Assembly (NCBI RefSeq): GCF_027570075.1
Contig: NZ_JAKMUS010000015.1
Coordinates: forward strand, 1 to 55,811
Origin: Corynebacterium meitnerae
Lineage (GTDB): Bacteria; Actinomycetota; Actinomycetes; Mycobacteriales; Mycobacteriaceae
Direction of reading: 5' to 3'
DNA length: 55,811 nt
Notes under the pieces: model-generated
Seen by the model: only the letters and a program-made list of their open reading frames with translations
Told to the model about the DNA's origin: nothing
Databases searched by the model: none
Part shown: in pieces, positions 39,232 through 48,042 of the stretch
Position numbering within the stretch: the first letter of the stretch is position 1
How the letters are laid out: every line of letters begins with the position of its first letter
Translations under genes and position numbers: made by a program

Positions 39232-39908
39232 GCTTGCACCGCCTTCGCAGCACCCTCAGCGTGGATAAGGCCATCGCGGATCTCGATCCTGCGGTCGCAC
39301 CATTGGGCGATCTTCGGGTCGTGGGTGACCAGCACGAGCGTCACTCCGAATTTTTGTGCAACAGCAGTGATCTGCTGCATCACCTCGTGGCCGGTGGCCT
39401 GGTCGAGAGCGGCGGTCGGCTCGTCGGCAAAGACCACCGACGGCGGCCCGGCCAGGGCACGCGCAATCGCCACACGCTGGCTCTGCCCACCGGAGAGCTG
39501 CCCGGGGAAGCGGTTCACAAAATTCCCCAGACCCAGACGGGTGAGCATGTCAGTGGCTTCCGCGTGGGCCTTCGAGCGGGACTCGCCACGCATGATCTGC
39601 GGCAGCGCCACGTTCTCCTTCGCGGTCAGCTCAGGAAGGAGCTGGCCGTCCTGGAAGATGAAGCCGAAGTGGTCGAGGCGGAGTTGGGAGCGGGTGGCGT
39701 CGTTAAGCGATGCAATGTCGCGTCCGTTGAAGCGGACCTCGCCGTGATCGGGGACGAGCACGCCGGACATGCAGTGGAGCAATGTCGATTTGCCGGAGCC
39801 AGACGGGCCCATGATCGCGACGGATTCGCCGGGCTCGATATTCAGGCTGATGCCTTCGAGGACCCGTTGCTGGGTGAATGATTTGGTGATGTCGTTCAGT
39901 TCAAGCAT
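39228..39908 (-). CDS. ABC transporter ATP-binding protein
   Basis: 226 aa, complete nucleotide-binding domain of the LolD/MacB type: Walker A GPSGSGKSTLLH, Q-loop FQDGQLLPELTA, signature LSGGQSQRVAIARAL, Walker B VVFADEPTAALD, and switch His in LVTHD. It pairs with the overlapping permease downstream. Its start is 91 bp from the divergent histidine kinase gene, with a perfect palindrome between them. Confidence 0.93.
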   Translation of the reverse strand: MLELNDITKSFTQQRVLEGISLNIEPGESVAIMGPSGSGKSTLLHCMSGVLVPDHGEVRFNGRDIASLNDATRSQLRLDHFGFIFQDGQLLPELTAKENVALPQIMRGESRSKAHAEATDMLTRLGLGNFVNRFPGQLSGGQSQRVAIARALAGPPSVVFADEPTAALDQATGHEVMQQITAVAQKFGVTLVLVTHDPKIAQWCDRRIEIRDGLIHAEGAAKAVQA

Positions 39909-39963
39909 GGTTCTATTTCACCGCTCGCCGCGTGCGGCCGCCATGGCACAGGCTCCCAAATAC

Positions 39964-39983
39964 GGGTAGTGCTAGCACTACCC
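39964..39983. promoter_or_regulatory. Perfect 20-bp palindrome, probable response-regulator operator
   Basis: GGGTAGTGCTAGCACTACCC is perfectly symmetrical and lies in the 91-bp divergent region between the ABC genes and the histidine kinase, 16 nt before the kinase ATG. The position suits autoregulation by the LuxR/NarL-type regulator encoded next. The function is inferred. Confidence 0.7.
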
Positions 39984-39999
39984 CGCTACCCTCGTGTGC

Positions 40000-40677
40000 A
40001 TGTGGCGGAAGAAGAACCACGAGGCTGAGGCCGCGCGAGCAATTCACCAGCTCACGGCGTCCCGGCGCAAGATTGCGGAAGCATACGAGATCGAACGCCT
40101 GCGCATTGAGCGCGACCTGCACGATGGCGCGCAGCAGTACTTCGTGGCGGCAGCGATGAAGCTCGGTGAAGCACAGCTTGAGACCGATTCACCGCTTCTC
40201 GACGCCGCTGCCCGCGACCTCAAAAACGGCCTCGACGCCCTCCGCCGCACTGTGCACGGCATTCACCCGCGCGAACTGACCGACCGCGGACTCGTCGAAG
40301 CCGTCGAAACCGCCGCCGCCAAGTATGGCCCGCACGTCACTGTCCGTGCCCCGCACGCGCTTCCGCTTATCGACGATTCCGTCCTCGCCGCCGCATATTT
40401 CTTCACCTCCGAAGCCCTGACCAATGCCGCGAAGCACGCCCCTGGTGCGCCCGTCAGCGTGCTGATCACCTGCGATCACACCCTCAATATCGCAGTCACT
40501 GACTCCGGCGACGGTGGGGCCCGCTTCATTTCGGGCGGAGGGCTCGATGGCATGCGCGAACGCATCGCTGCATTCGGCGGGTCAATAGAAGTGCATTCAC
40601 CCCACGGTGGACCTACCACCGTCACAGCGCGGATACCGTTGCTGCTGTACCGAGGAGAAAGTGGACTAGCACCATGA
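40000..40677 (+). CDS. Two-component histidine kinase without sensor domain
   Basis: About 225 aa from the ATG at 40000 (a GTG at 39994 is possible). The HisKA_3 dimerisation domain has RLRIERDLHDGAQQ with the phosphoacceptor His. The HATPase domain has the N-box EALTNAAKHA, VTDSGDGGA and GGGLDGMRERIAAFGG. No membrane helix or input domain precedes the phosphoacceptor region (only about 30 residues). The signal may therefore come from the adjacent ABC permease or another partner. The stop overlaps the regulator start by 4 nt. Confidence 0.88.
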   Translation: MWRKKNHEAEAARAIHQLTASRRKIAEAYEIERLRIERDLHDGAQQYFVAAAMKLGEAQLETDSPLLDAAARDLKNGLDALRRTVHGIHPRELTDRGLVEAVETAAAKYGPHVTVRAPHALPLIDDSVLAAAYFFTSEALTNAAKHAPGAPVSVLITCDHTLNIAVTDSGDGGARFISGGGLDGMRERIAAFGGSIEVHSPHGGPTTVTARIPLLLYRGESGLAP

Positions 40678-41318
40678 AGATCGTGATCGCTGATGACTCC
40701 GCCCTACTGCGTGAAGGGGTTGCGGGCCTGCTGACTCGGCGCGGCCACGAGGTCGTCGAGCAGGTCGGTGATGCAGATGCCTTACCCGGCGCTGTGGCAC
40801 AACACTTCCCAGACTTGGTGATCACCGATGTCCGCATGCCACCCAAAATGCTCGACGATGGGCTCCAAGCAGCCTTGAAGCTGCGCGAGCAAGGCCCAGT
40901 GAACGTGCTGGTTCTGTCCCAATACGTCGCACCTGCTTATGCCCGCGAATTGTTCTCCGGTGGCGATGGCGGAACCGGTTACCTGCTCAAAGACCGTGTC
41001 GCTGAGGTGAAAGACTTCGTCCAGGCCTGTGAGACTGTCGCAGCCGGTGGTGTGGTCATCGACCCCGATGTCGCCAGCGAGCTCATGGCCGCCAGCTCGC
41101 GTTGGCTGACCACGCTCACCCCACGCGAACGGGAGGTGCTCGAGCTCATGGCTGAAGGCCTGTCCAATGCCGAGATCGCCGGGAAGCTCTATTTCTCCGG
41201 CGCTGCGGTGGCCAAGCATGTATCCAGCATCTTTGCCAAGCTCGGGCTCACGCCCGATGAGGAGAATCGCCGCGTCCGCGCGATCTTGATGTACCTGTCT
41301 GAGCGCGGAATCAGCTAG
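40674..41318 (+). CDS. Two-component response regulator, LuxR/NarL type
   Basis: 214 aa. The receiver domain has the acidic pair Asp7/Asp8, phosphoacceptor Asp52 (DLVITDVRMPP) and the conserved Lys in YLLKD. The C-terminal helix-turn-helix is LTPREREVLELMAEGLSNAEIAGKL through VAKHVSSIFAKLGL. It is co-translated with the kinase and probably controls the ABC operon and itself through the palindrome at 39964-39983. Confidence 0.92.
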   Translation: MKIVIADDSALLREGVAGLLTRRGHEVVEQVGDADALPGAVAQHFPDLVITDVRMPPKMLDDGLQAALKLREQGPVNVLVLSQYVAPAYARELFSGGDGGTGYLLKDRVAEVKDFVQACETVAAGGVVIDPDVASELMAASSRWLTTLTPREREVLELMAEGLSNAEIAGKLYFSGAAVAKHVSSIFAKLGLTPDEENRRVRAILMYLSERGIS

Positions 41319-41332
41319 CAGCATCAGCTCGC

Positions 41333-41857
41333 CTAGTCCCGCCCCCAGTCCCCCAGGTCCATCCGGCGGCGGCGCAGGCGACGTTCTAGCACGTCAAGGC
41401 CCTGTTCGGCGGCGATCCCATATTCTTCATCGGTGAGCAGAACCAGCTCCAGAAGCAGCGTCATGCGGCCTGGTTCTGTCATCATCGGCGTGCCGCGGTC
41501 GAAGATCTGCGGTTCGCGCAGCAGACCATGATGAACCGTCAGCGCGGGATCGTCCACCAGGCCCGGAAGCAGGGTCCCCGGCTGAGCGGGAATCCCAAGC
41601 TCCACCAGCATGTTCCACGTGCCAGCCACGGCCATCGCGCGCTGCTGCGACGAAGCACCGGCGCCGGCAGCCGCACAGATGATCTCACAGCGCACGTCCA
41701 TGTCGCCGGCCACGAGCCCACTGTCCACGTCGCCGAAACCCATGCTCACAGCGGCGGGGATGACGGTGGCTAGGCCGACGGGATAGCCAGCGACATCAAT
41801 GATGTCGAGGGGACCTAAGACGTCGGTAAGCCAGGCGAGCCTTTCTTCGGGCGACAC
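41333..41857 (-). CDS. Conserved hypothetical protein downstream of aspT
   Basis: 174 aa starting at a GTG whose G is the last base of the aspT stop (TAGTG), so translation is coupled. No signal peptide or membrane helix; the sequence is Leu- and Gly-rich and ends in an Arg-rich tail (LERRLRRRRMDLGDWGRD). I do not recognise the family. Convergent with the response regulator gene, 14 bp between stops. Confidence 0.7.
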   Translation of the reverse strand: MSPEERLAWLTDVLGPLDIIDVAGYPVGLATVIPAAVSMGFGDVDSGLVAGDMDVRCEIICAAAGAGASSQQRAMAVAGTWNMLVELGIPAQPGTLLPGLVDDPALTVHHGLLREPQIFDRGTPMMTEPGRMTLLLELVLLTDEEYGIAAEQGLDVLERRLRRRRMDLGDWGRD

Positions 41858-43128
41858 TAGGCTTCGAGCTTCTCCAGCGCGGCGAGCAGGACGCAGGTGG
41901 CTACGCCGTCCATGGCGGTGCGGACTTCGCTAATAGGCGGAAGCGACGGCGCGAGGCGAATGTTGCGATCGTTCGGGTCCTCGCCCTTCGGGAAGGCGGA
42001 GCCGGCCTTGGTCAGCGTGATGCCGGCCTCGCGGGCAAGCTCCCACACGCGGGTGGCGGTGCCGTCGACGACGTCGAGGGAGATGAAGTAGCCGCCGGCC
42101 GGGGTGGTCCAGCGTGCGACGCTGTACTCACCAAGACGGTTCTGCAAGATTTCCAGCACAGCCTCGAACTTCGGCGCGAGGATCTGCGCGTGCTTCTGCA
42201 TGTGCGCTCGCACGCCGTCCGCATCGCCGAAGAACTTGGCGTGTGCCAGCTGGTTGATCTTGTTCGGGCCAATGCCGCGAATACCGGCGATGGAGGAGTA
42301 CCAGTCCAGGTCCTCCTTAGATGCGGCGAAGAAGGCCACGCCGGCACCAGCGTGGGTGATCTTGGACGTGGAGCTCATCACCCAGAAACGGTTGGGGTTG
42401 CCGGCTTCGGCGGCGAGGCCCACTACGTCGATAATCTGCGGGAATTCCTCCGTGAACGTGTGTACGGCATACGCGTTATCCCACACGATGCGGAAGTCCG
42501 GCGCCGCCGTTTCCATCGTTGCGAGCTTGCGCACGACCTCCTCAGACACCGTCGCGCCCGTCGGGTTGGCAAACATCGGCACAACCCACATGCCCTTCAC
42601 CGCCGGGTCCTTGACCAGTTCAGCAATGGCATCCGCATCCGGGCCATCCTCAAGCATGGGCACCGTGATCATCTCAAAACCGAACTTCTCGGTGATGGCA
42701 AAGTGACGGTCATAGCCCGGCACCGGGCAGATCCACTTCACGGTCTCCTCAGCGCTCCACGGGCGCTCGGAGTCGTTGTTGCCAAAGGTGTAGGACCAGC
42801 TGATCAGGTCGAACATGATGTTCAGCGAGGACGCATCACCCGCGTACAGGTTCTCCGCCGGCACGCCGATGACCTCGCCCCAGATCTCGCGGATGTCCTT
42901 GATGCCCTGCAGGTTGCCGTAATTACGCACATCCGCGCCCGTGACATCCACATAGTTGCCCGTGCCGGGCAGCTCCAGCAGATCATCACTCAAATCCAGC
43001 TGCTCAGCCGAAGGCTTACCGCGCGTCAAATCAAGGTTAAGGTTGCGGGCCTTCAGCGCCTCATATTCCTCACGCACCTTCGCGGTGAGATCTTCACGTG
43101 CAGCGGTATCCAAATCAAGCAAGGACAT
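41857..43128 (-). CDS. aspT: Aspartate aminotransferase AspT (class I, Ib-like)
   Basis: 423 aa, PLP enzyme. The Schiff-base lysine is Lys256 (VMSSTSKITHAGAG); other landmarks are NLDLTRGKPS, Asn-Tyr pocket FANPTGATVS and VWDNAYAVH. The product resembles the corynebacterial AspT group, the main aspartate aminotransferase that feeds the lysine pathway. It lies upstream of dnaX in other corynebacteria, as here. It is transcribed towards the two-component system. Confidence 0.92.
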   Translation of the reverse strand: MSLLDLDTAAREDLTAKVREEYEALKARNLNLDLTRGKPSAEQLDLSDDLLELPGTGNYVDVTGADVRNYGNLQGIKDIREIWGEVIGVPAENLYAGDASSLNIMFDLISWSYTFGNNDSERPWSAEETVKWICPVPGYDRHFAITEKFGFEMITVPMLEDGPDADAIAELVKDPAVKGMWVVPMFANPTGATVSEEVVRKLATMETAAPDFRIVWDNAYAVHTFTEEFPQIIDVVGLAAEAGNPNRFWVMSSTSKITHAGAGVAFFAASKEDLDWYSSIAGIRGIGPNKINQLAHAKFFGDADGVRAHMQKHAQILAPKFEAVLEILQNRLGEYSVARWTTPAGGYFISLDVVDGTATRVWELAREAGITLTKAGSAFPKGEDPNDRNIRLAPSLPPISEVRTAMDGVATCVLLAALEKLEA

Positions 43129-43218
43129 GGGTTCACTTCCTTTGAGGAGTGGATTGTTTACTCCGCCCAGACTACATGCGTCACGCTCACACCCCTACCC
43201 CCCGTAGGCAAAATAAAG

Positions 43219-43304
43219 GGACCCCACGCACCTGCCAGAGCTCGTTGACCCTTGCTGCGTTCCCGCCCTGGGGGAGTTCACAAGATAAGCACCGCGTGAG
43301 ATCC
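43219..43304 (-). ncRNA. ffs: Signal recognition particle RNA (small, 4.5S type)
   Basis: The minus strand carries the bacterial SRP helix 8: CAGGGCGGGAACGCAGCAAG, with the GGAA tetraloop and the asymmetric internal loop, then GAGCTCTGGCAGG. The ends GGATCTCACGC and GCGTGGGGTCC pair over 11 positions including G-U pairs, giving a ~86-nt RNA; CCTTTATTTTG follows as a terminator. The ends are estimated from pairing. Confidence 0.92.
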
Positions 43305-43468
43305 TGCGCCCGAGTGTAGTAGTTCCTCTCACGCTCTTCAAAAAGCACCCTTTTCGCTTCTCGACGCCCACCCCCACCACCAATTTTGTCCCCACCACCC
43401 AATCCGCTAAAGTAACTCCTCGACGCGTTCCGCAGGTACGCCCGCGGAACGAGAAAAAGCGTCGTTGG

Positions 43469-43554
43469 AGGATTCGACTAGCGGCCTATGTCACACGCCT
43501 GGAACGCGTGCGGGTTTCACGACCCTCGTGGGTTCAAATCCCACATCCTCCGCA
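43469..43554 (+). tRNA. tRNA-Ser (GGA)
   Basis: Acceptor GGAGGAT / ATCCTCC, anticodon stem CACGC-CTGGAAC-GCGTG with anticodon GGA (reads UCC and UCU), a long variable arm (GGGTTTCACGACCCTC) typical for serine, and T-loop GTGGGTTCAAATCCCAC. CCA is not encoded. A terminator follows at 43561. Confidence 0.93.
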
Positions 43555-43560
43555 AAATCC

Positions 43561-43597
43561 CCCAGCCCTGAATGTGCAGGTCTGGGGGAATTTTTGT
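43561..43597 (+). terminator. tRNA-Ser(GGA) terminator
   Basis: Stem CCCCCAGCCCTG / CAGGTCTGGGGG with one mismatch, followed by AATTTTTG. It directly follows the tRNA and precedes the convergent surface-protein gene. Confidence 0.85.
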
Positions 43598-43605
43598 TAT
43601 CTAAC

Positions 43606-44886
43606 TCAGAACTTACCCTGCTGGAATTTGACCCACTGATCCACGATCAGGCCAATCACCCCAAACACTGGAATGAGCGCAAGCCACCACAGCGGAGAGC
43701 TCTCCGAACTCAGCTTCTCAGAACTGGTCTTCTCCGGCTCGTCCGGTTTGGTGTGCTTCTCTGGGATGGTCACGTCTAACTCACGCTCAAAAACCTTGTG
43801 GTCTTGCGTGATTCTGGATTTACGAGACCCGCGGTAATAAAAATCTCGCCACCACCAGTATGGATCCTCCGTCAACAACCTCGTTCCTCTCAGCACAGTC
43901 CGTTCAGAGTATTCCTGAATGCCGAGGCCTGCGGTGTCCGGGCGCGGTTTTGCGAAGAACCGTACCTTGACGCGCTGAGGGTCAGCGGAAGCCTCCTCGC
44001 CCAGAGCCCCCTCGGGGATAGACGCCCATACTTCACCCTTGCCACGGATGCTCACTGTCGCACCAGGGACGGGTTTGCCGTTGTAGGTCAATTCTCCGTC
44101 GATACGCTTTTTCGACGCTTCATCCTGATGCACACCAGCGATCAACATGCCGGTCTTGTGCGCCTGCCCATCGGCGGGGAGAGAAAGATCCTCCAGATAC
44201 AGCGGAATAAGCGGACGACAGTCTTCGCTCTCCATCGGCCACGGCAGAACGTTCAGCTTCCTGTACCCATGAATCTTCGGCAGGAACGCGGCGTTGCTGC
44301 CTTTGTCATTGGGGACAGTGATCTTGTACTCCCAGCGATGTGACTCTTCGGGGCCAGCATCCTGCGCATACCGATACTTCGGCAACGCTGATGTACCAAT
44401 CGGTGCCGTGACAGTAACGGTTTCACCCGGTTGCACAATCCCGCCGGATGAGGCAGGCGGTACTACATCCGCGCCTCCACCATCAACCGGCACAGCCTCG
44501 ATGGAGTACGGCATTGCCCGGGAGTCCTGGTTCTTGATCTCAATATCAAAATCCAAAGACACCGGCACACGGTCTGCAGGATCAGTCAATTCCACGTTTA
44601 CATAAAACTCAGTCCGGTCTTCGAATCGCTTCGCGTCGTGTTCAATACCGTAATGCGGATAGCTTTGGCTCCGGGTGTTCGCGTAATCACGAGCAGATCC
44701 GCTCACTCGAGTACAGTCAAGCCAAGCATCGCGCGAACCGCTTGTTAGTAGCCAGTCCCCAGCGCTTATCGGTGGCGAGGCAAAGGTCTCCGGCAATGCG
44801 TTCGCCACCGGGACATGGGCTGCAGCCATAGCAGCCACAGTAGACAGCGAAACGCCTGCCACAATCCGAGCCATCAACTTATTCAT
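43606..44886 (-). CDS. Secreted membrane-anchored surface protein (paralogue B)
   Basis: About 426 aa from the ATG at 44886 (a GTG at 44901 is possible). A signal peptide (MARIVAGVSLSTVAAMAAAHVPVANA) precedes an extracellular part. Residues ~200-330 match the next gene: WPMESEDCRPLIP, KKRIDGELTYNGKPVPGATVSI and VRFFAKPRPDTAG. A single membrane helix lies at the end (WWLALIPVFGVIGLIVDQWV). No LPxTG motif. The two genes are 30 bp apart and presumably one operon. Next to a tRNA gene, which often borders variable regions. Function unknown. Confidence 0.8.
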   Translation of the reverse strand: MNKLMARIVAGVSLSTVAAMAAAHVPVANALPETFASPPISAGDWLLTSGSRDAWLDCTRVSGSARDYANTRSQSYPHYGIEHDAKRFEDRTEFYVNVELTDPADRVPVSLDFDIEIKNQDSRAMPYSIEAVPVDGGGADVVPPASSGGIVQPGETVTVTAPIGTSALPKYRYAQDAGPEESHRWEYKITVPNDKGSNAAFLPKIHGYRKLNVLPWPMESEDCRPLIPLYLEDLSLPADGQAHKTGMLIAGVHQDEASKKRIDGELTYNGKPVPGATVSIRGKGEVWASIPEGALGEEASADPQRVKVRFFAKPRPDTAGLGIQEYSERTVLRGTRLLTEDPYWWWRDFYYRGSRKSRITQDHKVFERELDVTIPEKHTKPDEPEKTSSEKLSSESSPLWWLALIPVFGVIGLIVDQWVKFQQGKF

Positions 44887-44916
44887 GGTTCTCACTTTCA
44901 CGATCCGATGGGCTGC

Positions 44917-46635
44917 TTAGCGGTGGGGTACAAACGGGACACGGTTAAGCATGTCGATGATGAAAGCACCGATGCCACCGAGCACCAGCAGCGGAATGAC
45001 CCACCACCAGAAGGACTTATCGCGAACGTTCACAACAGCGTGCGCCGTACCAATCTCACCGTTTGGGTAGATGAGGTTGACCTCGATCGCCTTTCGGTCT
45101 CCGTCCCGTGCCTTATCAGCAACAGTGACGTTGAGGGTGCCGTCCTTATTCAGATCCACTTTCCAACCTTGAAGGGCCTGACCTTCCGCGAGGAAGTAGC
45201 GAATCCCCTCACGGTCCGCGCCGATCTTCGGTTTCAGAGTGACGCTTGCACCGGGTTTTGCGGTCACCTCGCCGTACTCAACTGGATCCATAATGATCAG
45301 CTCAACCGGAACATTTTTGTCCACAGAGCCATCTGCGTAAGCGAAGTCAACATTGAATTTCACTGTTCCCGGGGTTGCATCTTCCGGAATAGTAAGAATC
45401 AAGGAACCCTCAAAAATACGCAAATCCCAGTTCTTTACCACGCTATTTTTGCTGTCTGTGGATAGCTCAATGCGGGTGTCGTTAGGGAACCATCTGCTGG
45501 CAAGCTCCTCTGGCGACTCCGCAGTGTCAACGGCGACAACTTTCCCTGGGTATGTTTCAGTCGGGAGAAACTGGGCATTGACTTTAGATAGCCACAGTTT
45601 GCCCACGTACTCCGCGTGGGACGCAAGCGACTTACCGCTCGTACCCTCCACTCGCCTTAGCGTGAAGGGCTCCCGGTAAATCTCGTACTTAGAGTTCTTG
45701 GTCTCCGGGCGAGGCTGAGCAACCAGCTTCAGGTACACCGCCTCAGGCTTCTCATCATCTGGGCTCCCAGCAGGAACGAAACCATACGGAAGCATCAAGG
45801 TGTGAGCGTGTTGCCCATCTCTCTTCGAGTAGGACGCGTGCCCGATGGACACTTCAGCACCCTCAATCGGATCCTCAGGCCCCTTCGCTCCCAAGCGGGA
45901 ATACAGTTTGCCTTCAATCCGCTTCCTGTCTGCATCAGAGATCACGCGGTCCCTGTTCTCGCTGTACGAGTAATCAGAGTGCCAAAGCTTCAAACTCGGA
46001 TCATGAGGCTTCCCGTCCGCGAACATACCCCGCGGGTAAGCCAGGTTATTCCCCTGCGGGATGTAGTGACGGCACTGCTCGTCTTCCATCGGCCACGGTT
46101 CCACTCTTCCCTCAACCGCAACATCTGCACCGATAGGAGTGCTCCAGTAAGCGAATTTTCCACCCCCAACGCTCTGAAGATCGAACTTCCATTCCTGCTT
46201 CTGTCCAATGGCGGGCTCATACGTACCCGAGTCCTCGTACACGACCTCCGCGGTCTCCCCTGGCCCGATTGTCCCCGTGCCAACGACAGATTGAGCTGCA
46301 TCTGTCAGCGAGTACTCAAGGTCTTCGCTGCTCGAATTGCGCAGGGTGAAGGTCATTCGCGGGTTCGAAAGAATACGTTGAGCATCACCGGCGTAAGCCA
46401 CCGTCAACGTGGTCTTATTCTTACCTGGCCTGATGACACGATTGTCCTCAGACGACCTCACGGAGAAGACGGAATCGCGCCACCATGTGGAGCCTTTCAG
46501 CACACAGCCGACCTCTGGGGCCTGTACTTTTCCTTCCAACTGCAGGGGCGCAGCCAGCGACTGGGGCGCCACAAGGGCCGTTGCCCCAAGAGCCAAGGCG
46601 GTGCTACAGGCGACAGCGGTCTTGCGAATCTTCAC
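44917..46635 (-). CDS. Secreted membrane-anchored surface protein (paralogue A, with Rib-like module)
   Basis: 572 aa. Signal peptide AVACSTALALGATALVAPQSLAA, then beta-rich modules. Motifs shared with the downstream paralogue: WPMEDEQCRHYIP, RKRIEGKLYSRLG, DPIEGAEVSIGHA and LKLVAQPRPETKN. Residues ~375-465 (FPNDTRIELSTDS through YADGSVDKNVPVELII) look like a Rib/alpha-type repeat, common in Gram-positive surface proteins. A Trp-rich membrane anchor (SFWWWVIPLLVLGGIGAFII) precedes a short basic tail. A likely cell-surface or adhesin-like protein, but function is inferred. Confidence 0.8.
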   Translation of the reverse strand: MKIRKTAVACSTALALGATALVAPQSLAAPLQLEGKVQAPEVGCVLKGSTWWRDSVFSVRSSEDNRVIRPGKNKTTLTVAYAGDAQRILSNPRMTFTLRNSSSEDLEYSLTDAAQSVVGTGTIGPGETAEVVYEDSGTYEPAIGQKQEWKFDLQSVGGGKFAYWSTPIGADVAVEGRVEPWPMEDEQCRHYIPQGNNLAYPRGMFADGKPHDPSLKLWHSDYSYSENRDRVISDADRKRIEGKLYSRLGAKGPEDPIEGAEVSIGHASYSKRDGQHAHTLMLPYGFVPAGSPDDEKPEAVYLKLVAQPRPETKNSKYEIYREPFTLRRVEGTSGKSLASHAEYVGKLWLSKVNAQFLPTETYPGKVVAVDTAESPEELASRWFPNDTRIELSTDSKNSVVKNWDLRIFEGSLILTIPEDATPGTVKFNVDFAYADGSVDKNVPVELIIMDPVEYGEVTAKPGASVTLKPKIGADREGIRYFLAEGQALQGWKVDLNKDGTLNVTVADKARDGDRKAIEVNLIYPNGEIGTAHAVVNVRDKSFWWWVIPLLVLGGIGAFIIDMLNRVPFVPHR

Positions 46636-46705
46636 TGCTTCTTCTTTCTAAGAATCCAGATTACTTGACGGGGAATGTCAGACCTTGCCCAGCTTATTCC
46701 AATAA

Positions 46706-47629
46706 TTAAGGAAGCACCAACGCCCACGCCTCTTGGGATAGGTTTCGTGGATCAAACTTCTCCAGCACCTCATCAGCGCTGGTCACATCACTAACGCCTA
46801 TTGAGGCGGCGAGTTGGCTGAAGATCTCAGTGATTGGTTTCTCCGCCAACATCTCCCGCAAGGTCACCGCGCCGTCGCGTTTTGCCAAACGATTTCCTTG
46901 GGCATTTACTACAAGCGGAACGTGAATGTAATTCGGCTGCTTCAGCCCCAATTCGTGCGCGAGGTATGCCTGGGCGGGCGCGGAACCCAGGAGGTCATCG
47001 CCGCGGACGATCTGGTCGATGTTTTGGTGGCCATCGTCGACAACGACGGCGAGGTTGTACGCCCAATCCCCTGCTTGTGCCTGCTTAAGGTTGCCGCCGC
47101 GTTTGAGAATGACATCGTCGACTGGGCCGGTGAACTCACCCTTGTAGTAGTCCGTGACGGTCCACTCGTGGGCATGGGCGCGGAGGCGAATGGCGGGGAG
47201 GCGGTCTTGGGCGGCGAGCTGGGAACGTCGATAAGCACGCTGCTCTTCTGTGAGATCCCGGCACGTGCCTGGATACATGCCTGGCTGGGCATGCGGCGCG
47301 GAGGCGGCCTCCCGGATGTCGCGGCGGGAGCAATAACATTCATACGTGTCGAGCTGCTCCAACGCCGCCGCATAGGCATCGCCGCGCTCATGCTGATAAA
47401 TGACCGGCTCATCCCACTCGATGCCCAGCGCCGCGAGGTCCTCCAACTGGCGGCAGGCCGATTCCATGCTGGAACGCTCCGAATCGATGTCCTCGACGCG
47501 CATAAAGAACTGCCGCCCCGACTGGCGCGCGAAAAGCCACGCGAGAAGCGCCGTCCGGAGATTGCCAAAATGAAGATCCCCACTCGGACTCGGGGCATAA
47601 CGGCCGGCGGCAGGTTGTGAATGCTGCAT
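46706..47629 (-). CDS. gluQ: Glutamyl-Q tRNA(Asp) synthetase
   Basis: 307 aa, a paralogue of the GluRS catalytic domain that attaches glutamate to queuosine in tRNA-Asp. The HIGH motif is His20-Phe-Gly-Asn ([14 protein letters not shown]), KMSKS is replaced by LAKRDG, and zinc ligands are in ECYCSRRDI and MYPGTCRDL. No anticodon-binding domain follows, as expected. It diverges from yhhQ; a palindrome overlaps its start region. It fits with tgt and yhhQ nearby: the cell uses queuosine. Confidence 0.93.
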   Translation of the reverse strand: MQHSQPAAGRYAPSPSGDLHFGNLRTALLAWLFARQSGRQFFMRVEDIDSERSSMESACRQLEDLAALGIEWDEPVIYQHERGDAYAAALEQLDTYECYCSRRDIREAASAPHAQPGMYPGTCRDLTEEQRAYRRSQLAAQDRLPAIRLRAHAHEWTVTDYYKGEFTGPVDDVILKRGGNLKQAQAGDWAYNLAVVVDDGHQNIDQIVRGDDLLGSAPAQAYLAHELGLKQPNYIHVPLVVNAQGNRLAKRDGAVTLREMLAEKPITEIFSQLAASIGVSDVTSADEVLEKFDPRNLSQEAWALVLP

Positions 47630-47633
47630 GTGT

Positions 47634-47646
47634 GCAATGATATTGC
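47634..47646. promoter_or_regulatory. Palindrome at gluQ start, shared with yhhQ
   Basis: GCAATGATATTGC (arms GCAAT/ATTGC) ends 4 nt before the gluQ ATG. Read on the minus strand it includes TATCAT, a possible -10, making a leaderless gluQ mRNA likely. A near copy lies 2 nt before yhhQ at 48028-48040. Confidence 0.55.
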
Positions 47647-47780
47647 GTTGCGAACGCAGAGATTTCAGCGTGCTTCCCCTCTAGCAAAGCATGGACCTGC
47701 ACACAAACAATCGGACGCCCTCTGAACATTCATGATGTCCTCATCTGTGACATCACTGGTGTCTACGCGAATTTCAGCGT

Positions 47781-47915
47781 CTAAGTCAATTGTTGATGCG
47801 GGCAAGGGGTCATTCCGTCCTCAGCTGAAGCCTGGGCCACAGACCCTATCGGCTCCAACCGGAAAGGGAATCCCTCCCTTTTCAAGACAAGATTCGCACC
47901 TTCAACATTGGGGTC
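47781..47915 (-). pseudogene. Short ORF, possibly frameshifted remnant
   Basis: In the 413-bp gluQ-yhhQ interval an ATG at 47915 (AGGTGG upstream) opens 44 codons (MDPNVEGANLVLKREG). A different frame then continues for about 45 codons (ASTIDLDAEIRVDTSDVTDE) towards 47670. One frameshift near 47815 would join them into ~80 residues. I do not recognise the product, so this may be a broken small gene or chance. Apart from this, the interval holds the palindrome near gluQ, the tandem palindrome at 47929-47967 and the yhhQ promoter. Confidence 0.3.
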
Positions 47916-47928
47916 CATAGCAACCACC

Positions 47929-47967
47929 TGAGCGCTCACTATTATTGAGCGCTCATTATTATTGAGC
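47929..47967. promoter_or_regulatory. Tandem TGAGCGCTCA palindromes, 17-bp period
   Basis: TGAGCGCTCA occurs at 47929-47938 and 47946-47955, with a further TGAGC at 47963-47967. The intervening spacers are CTATTAT and TTATTAT. The array sits upstream of the short minus-strand ORF (start 47915) and 76 bp before yhhQ. It looks like a multi-site operator; the regulator is unknown. Confidence 0.55.
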
Positions 47968-48027
47968 ATTCTTTATTCAGGCGCTGAAAGAAAAGCAGAA
48001 GGCACGTGCTTCCCCTGCCCTCGGTAT

Positions 48028-48040
48028 GCAATGATATTTC
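48028..48040. promoter_or_regulatory. Palindrome at yhhQ start, shared with gluQ
   Basis: GCAATGATATTTC is identical at 12 of 13 positions to the gluQ site (47634-47646) and ends 2 nt before the yhhQ ATG. With no ribosome site present, yhhQ may be leaderless and controlled by a protein bound here. Confidence 0.55.
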
Positions 48041-48042
48041 GC

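Noticed and set aside
43469..46705. Integrated element with attachment sites next to tRNA-Ser(GGA)
   Set aside because: I found no integrase gene and no second copy of the tRNA 3' end within the interval.
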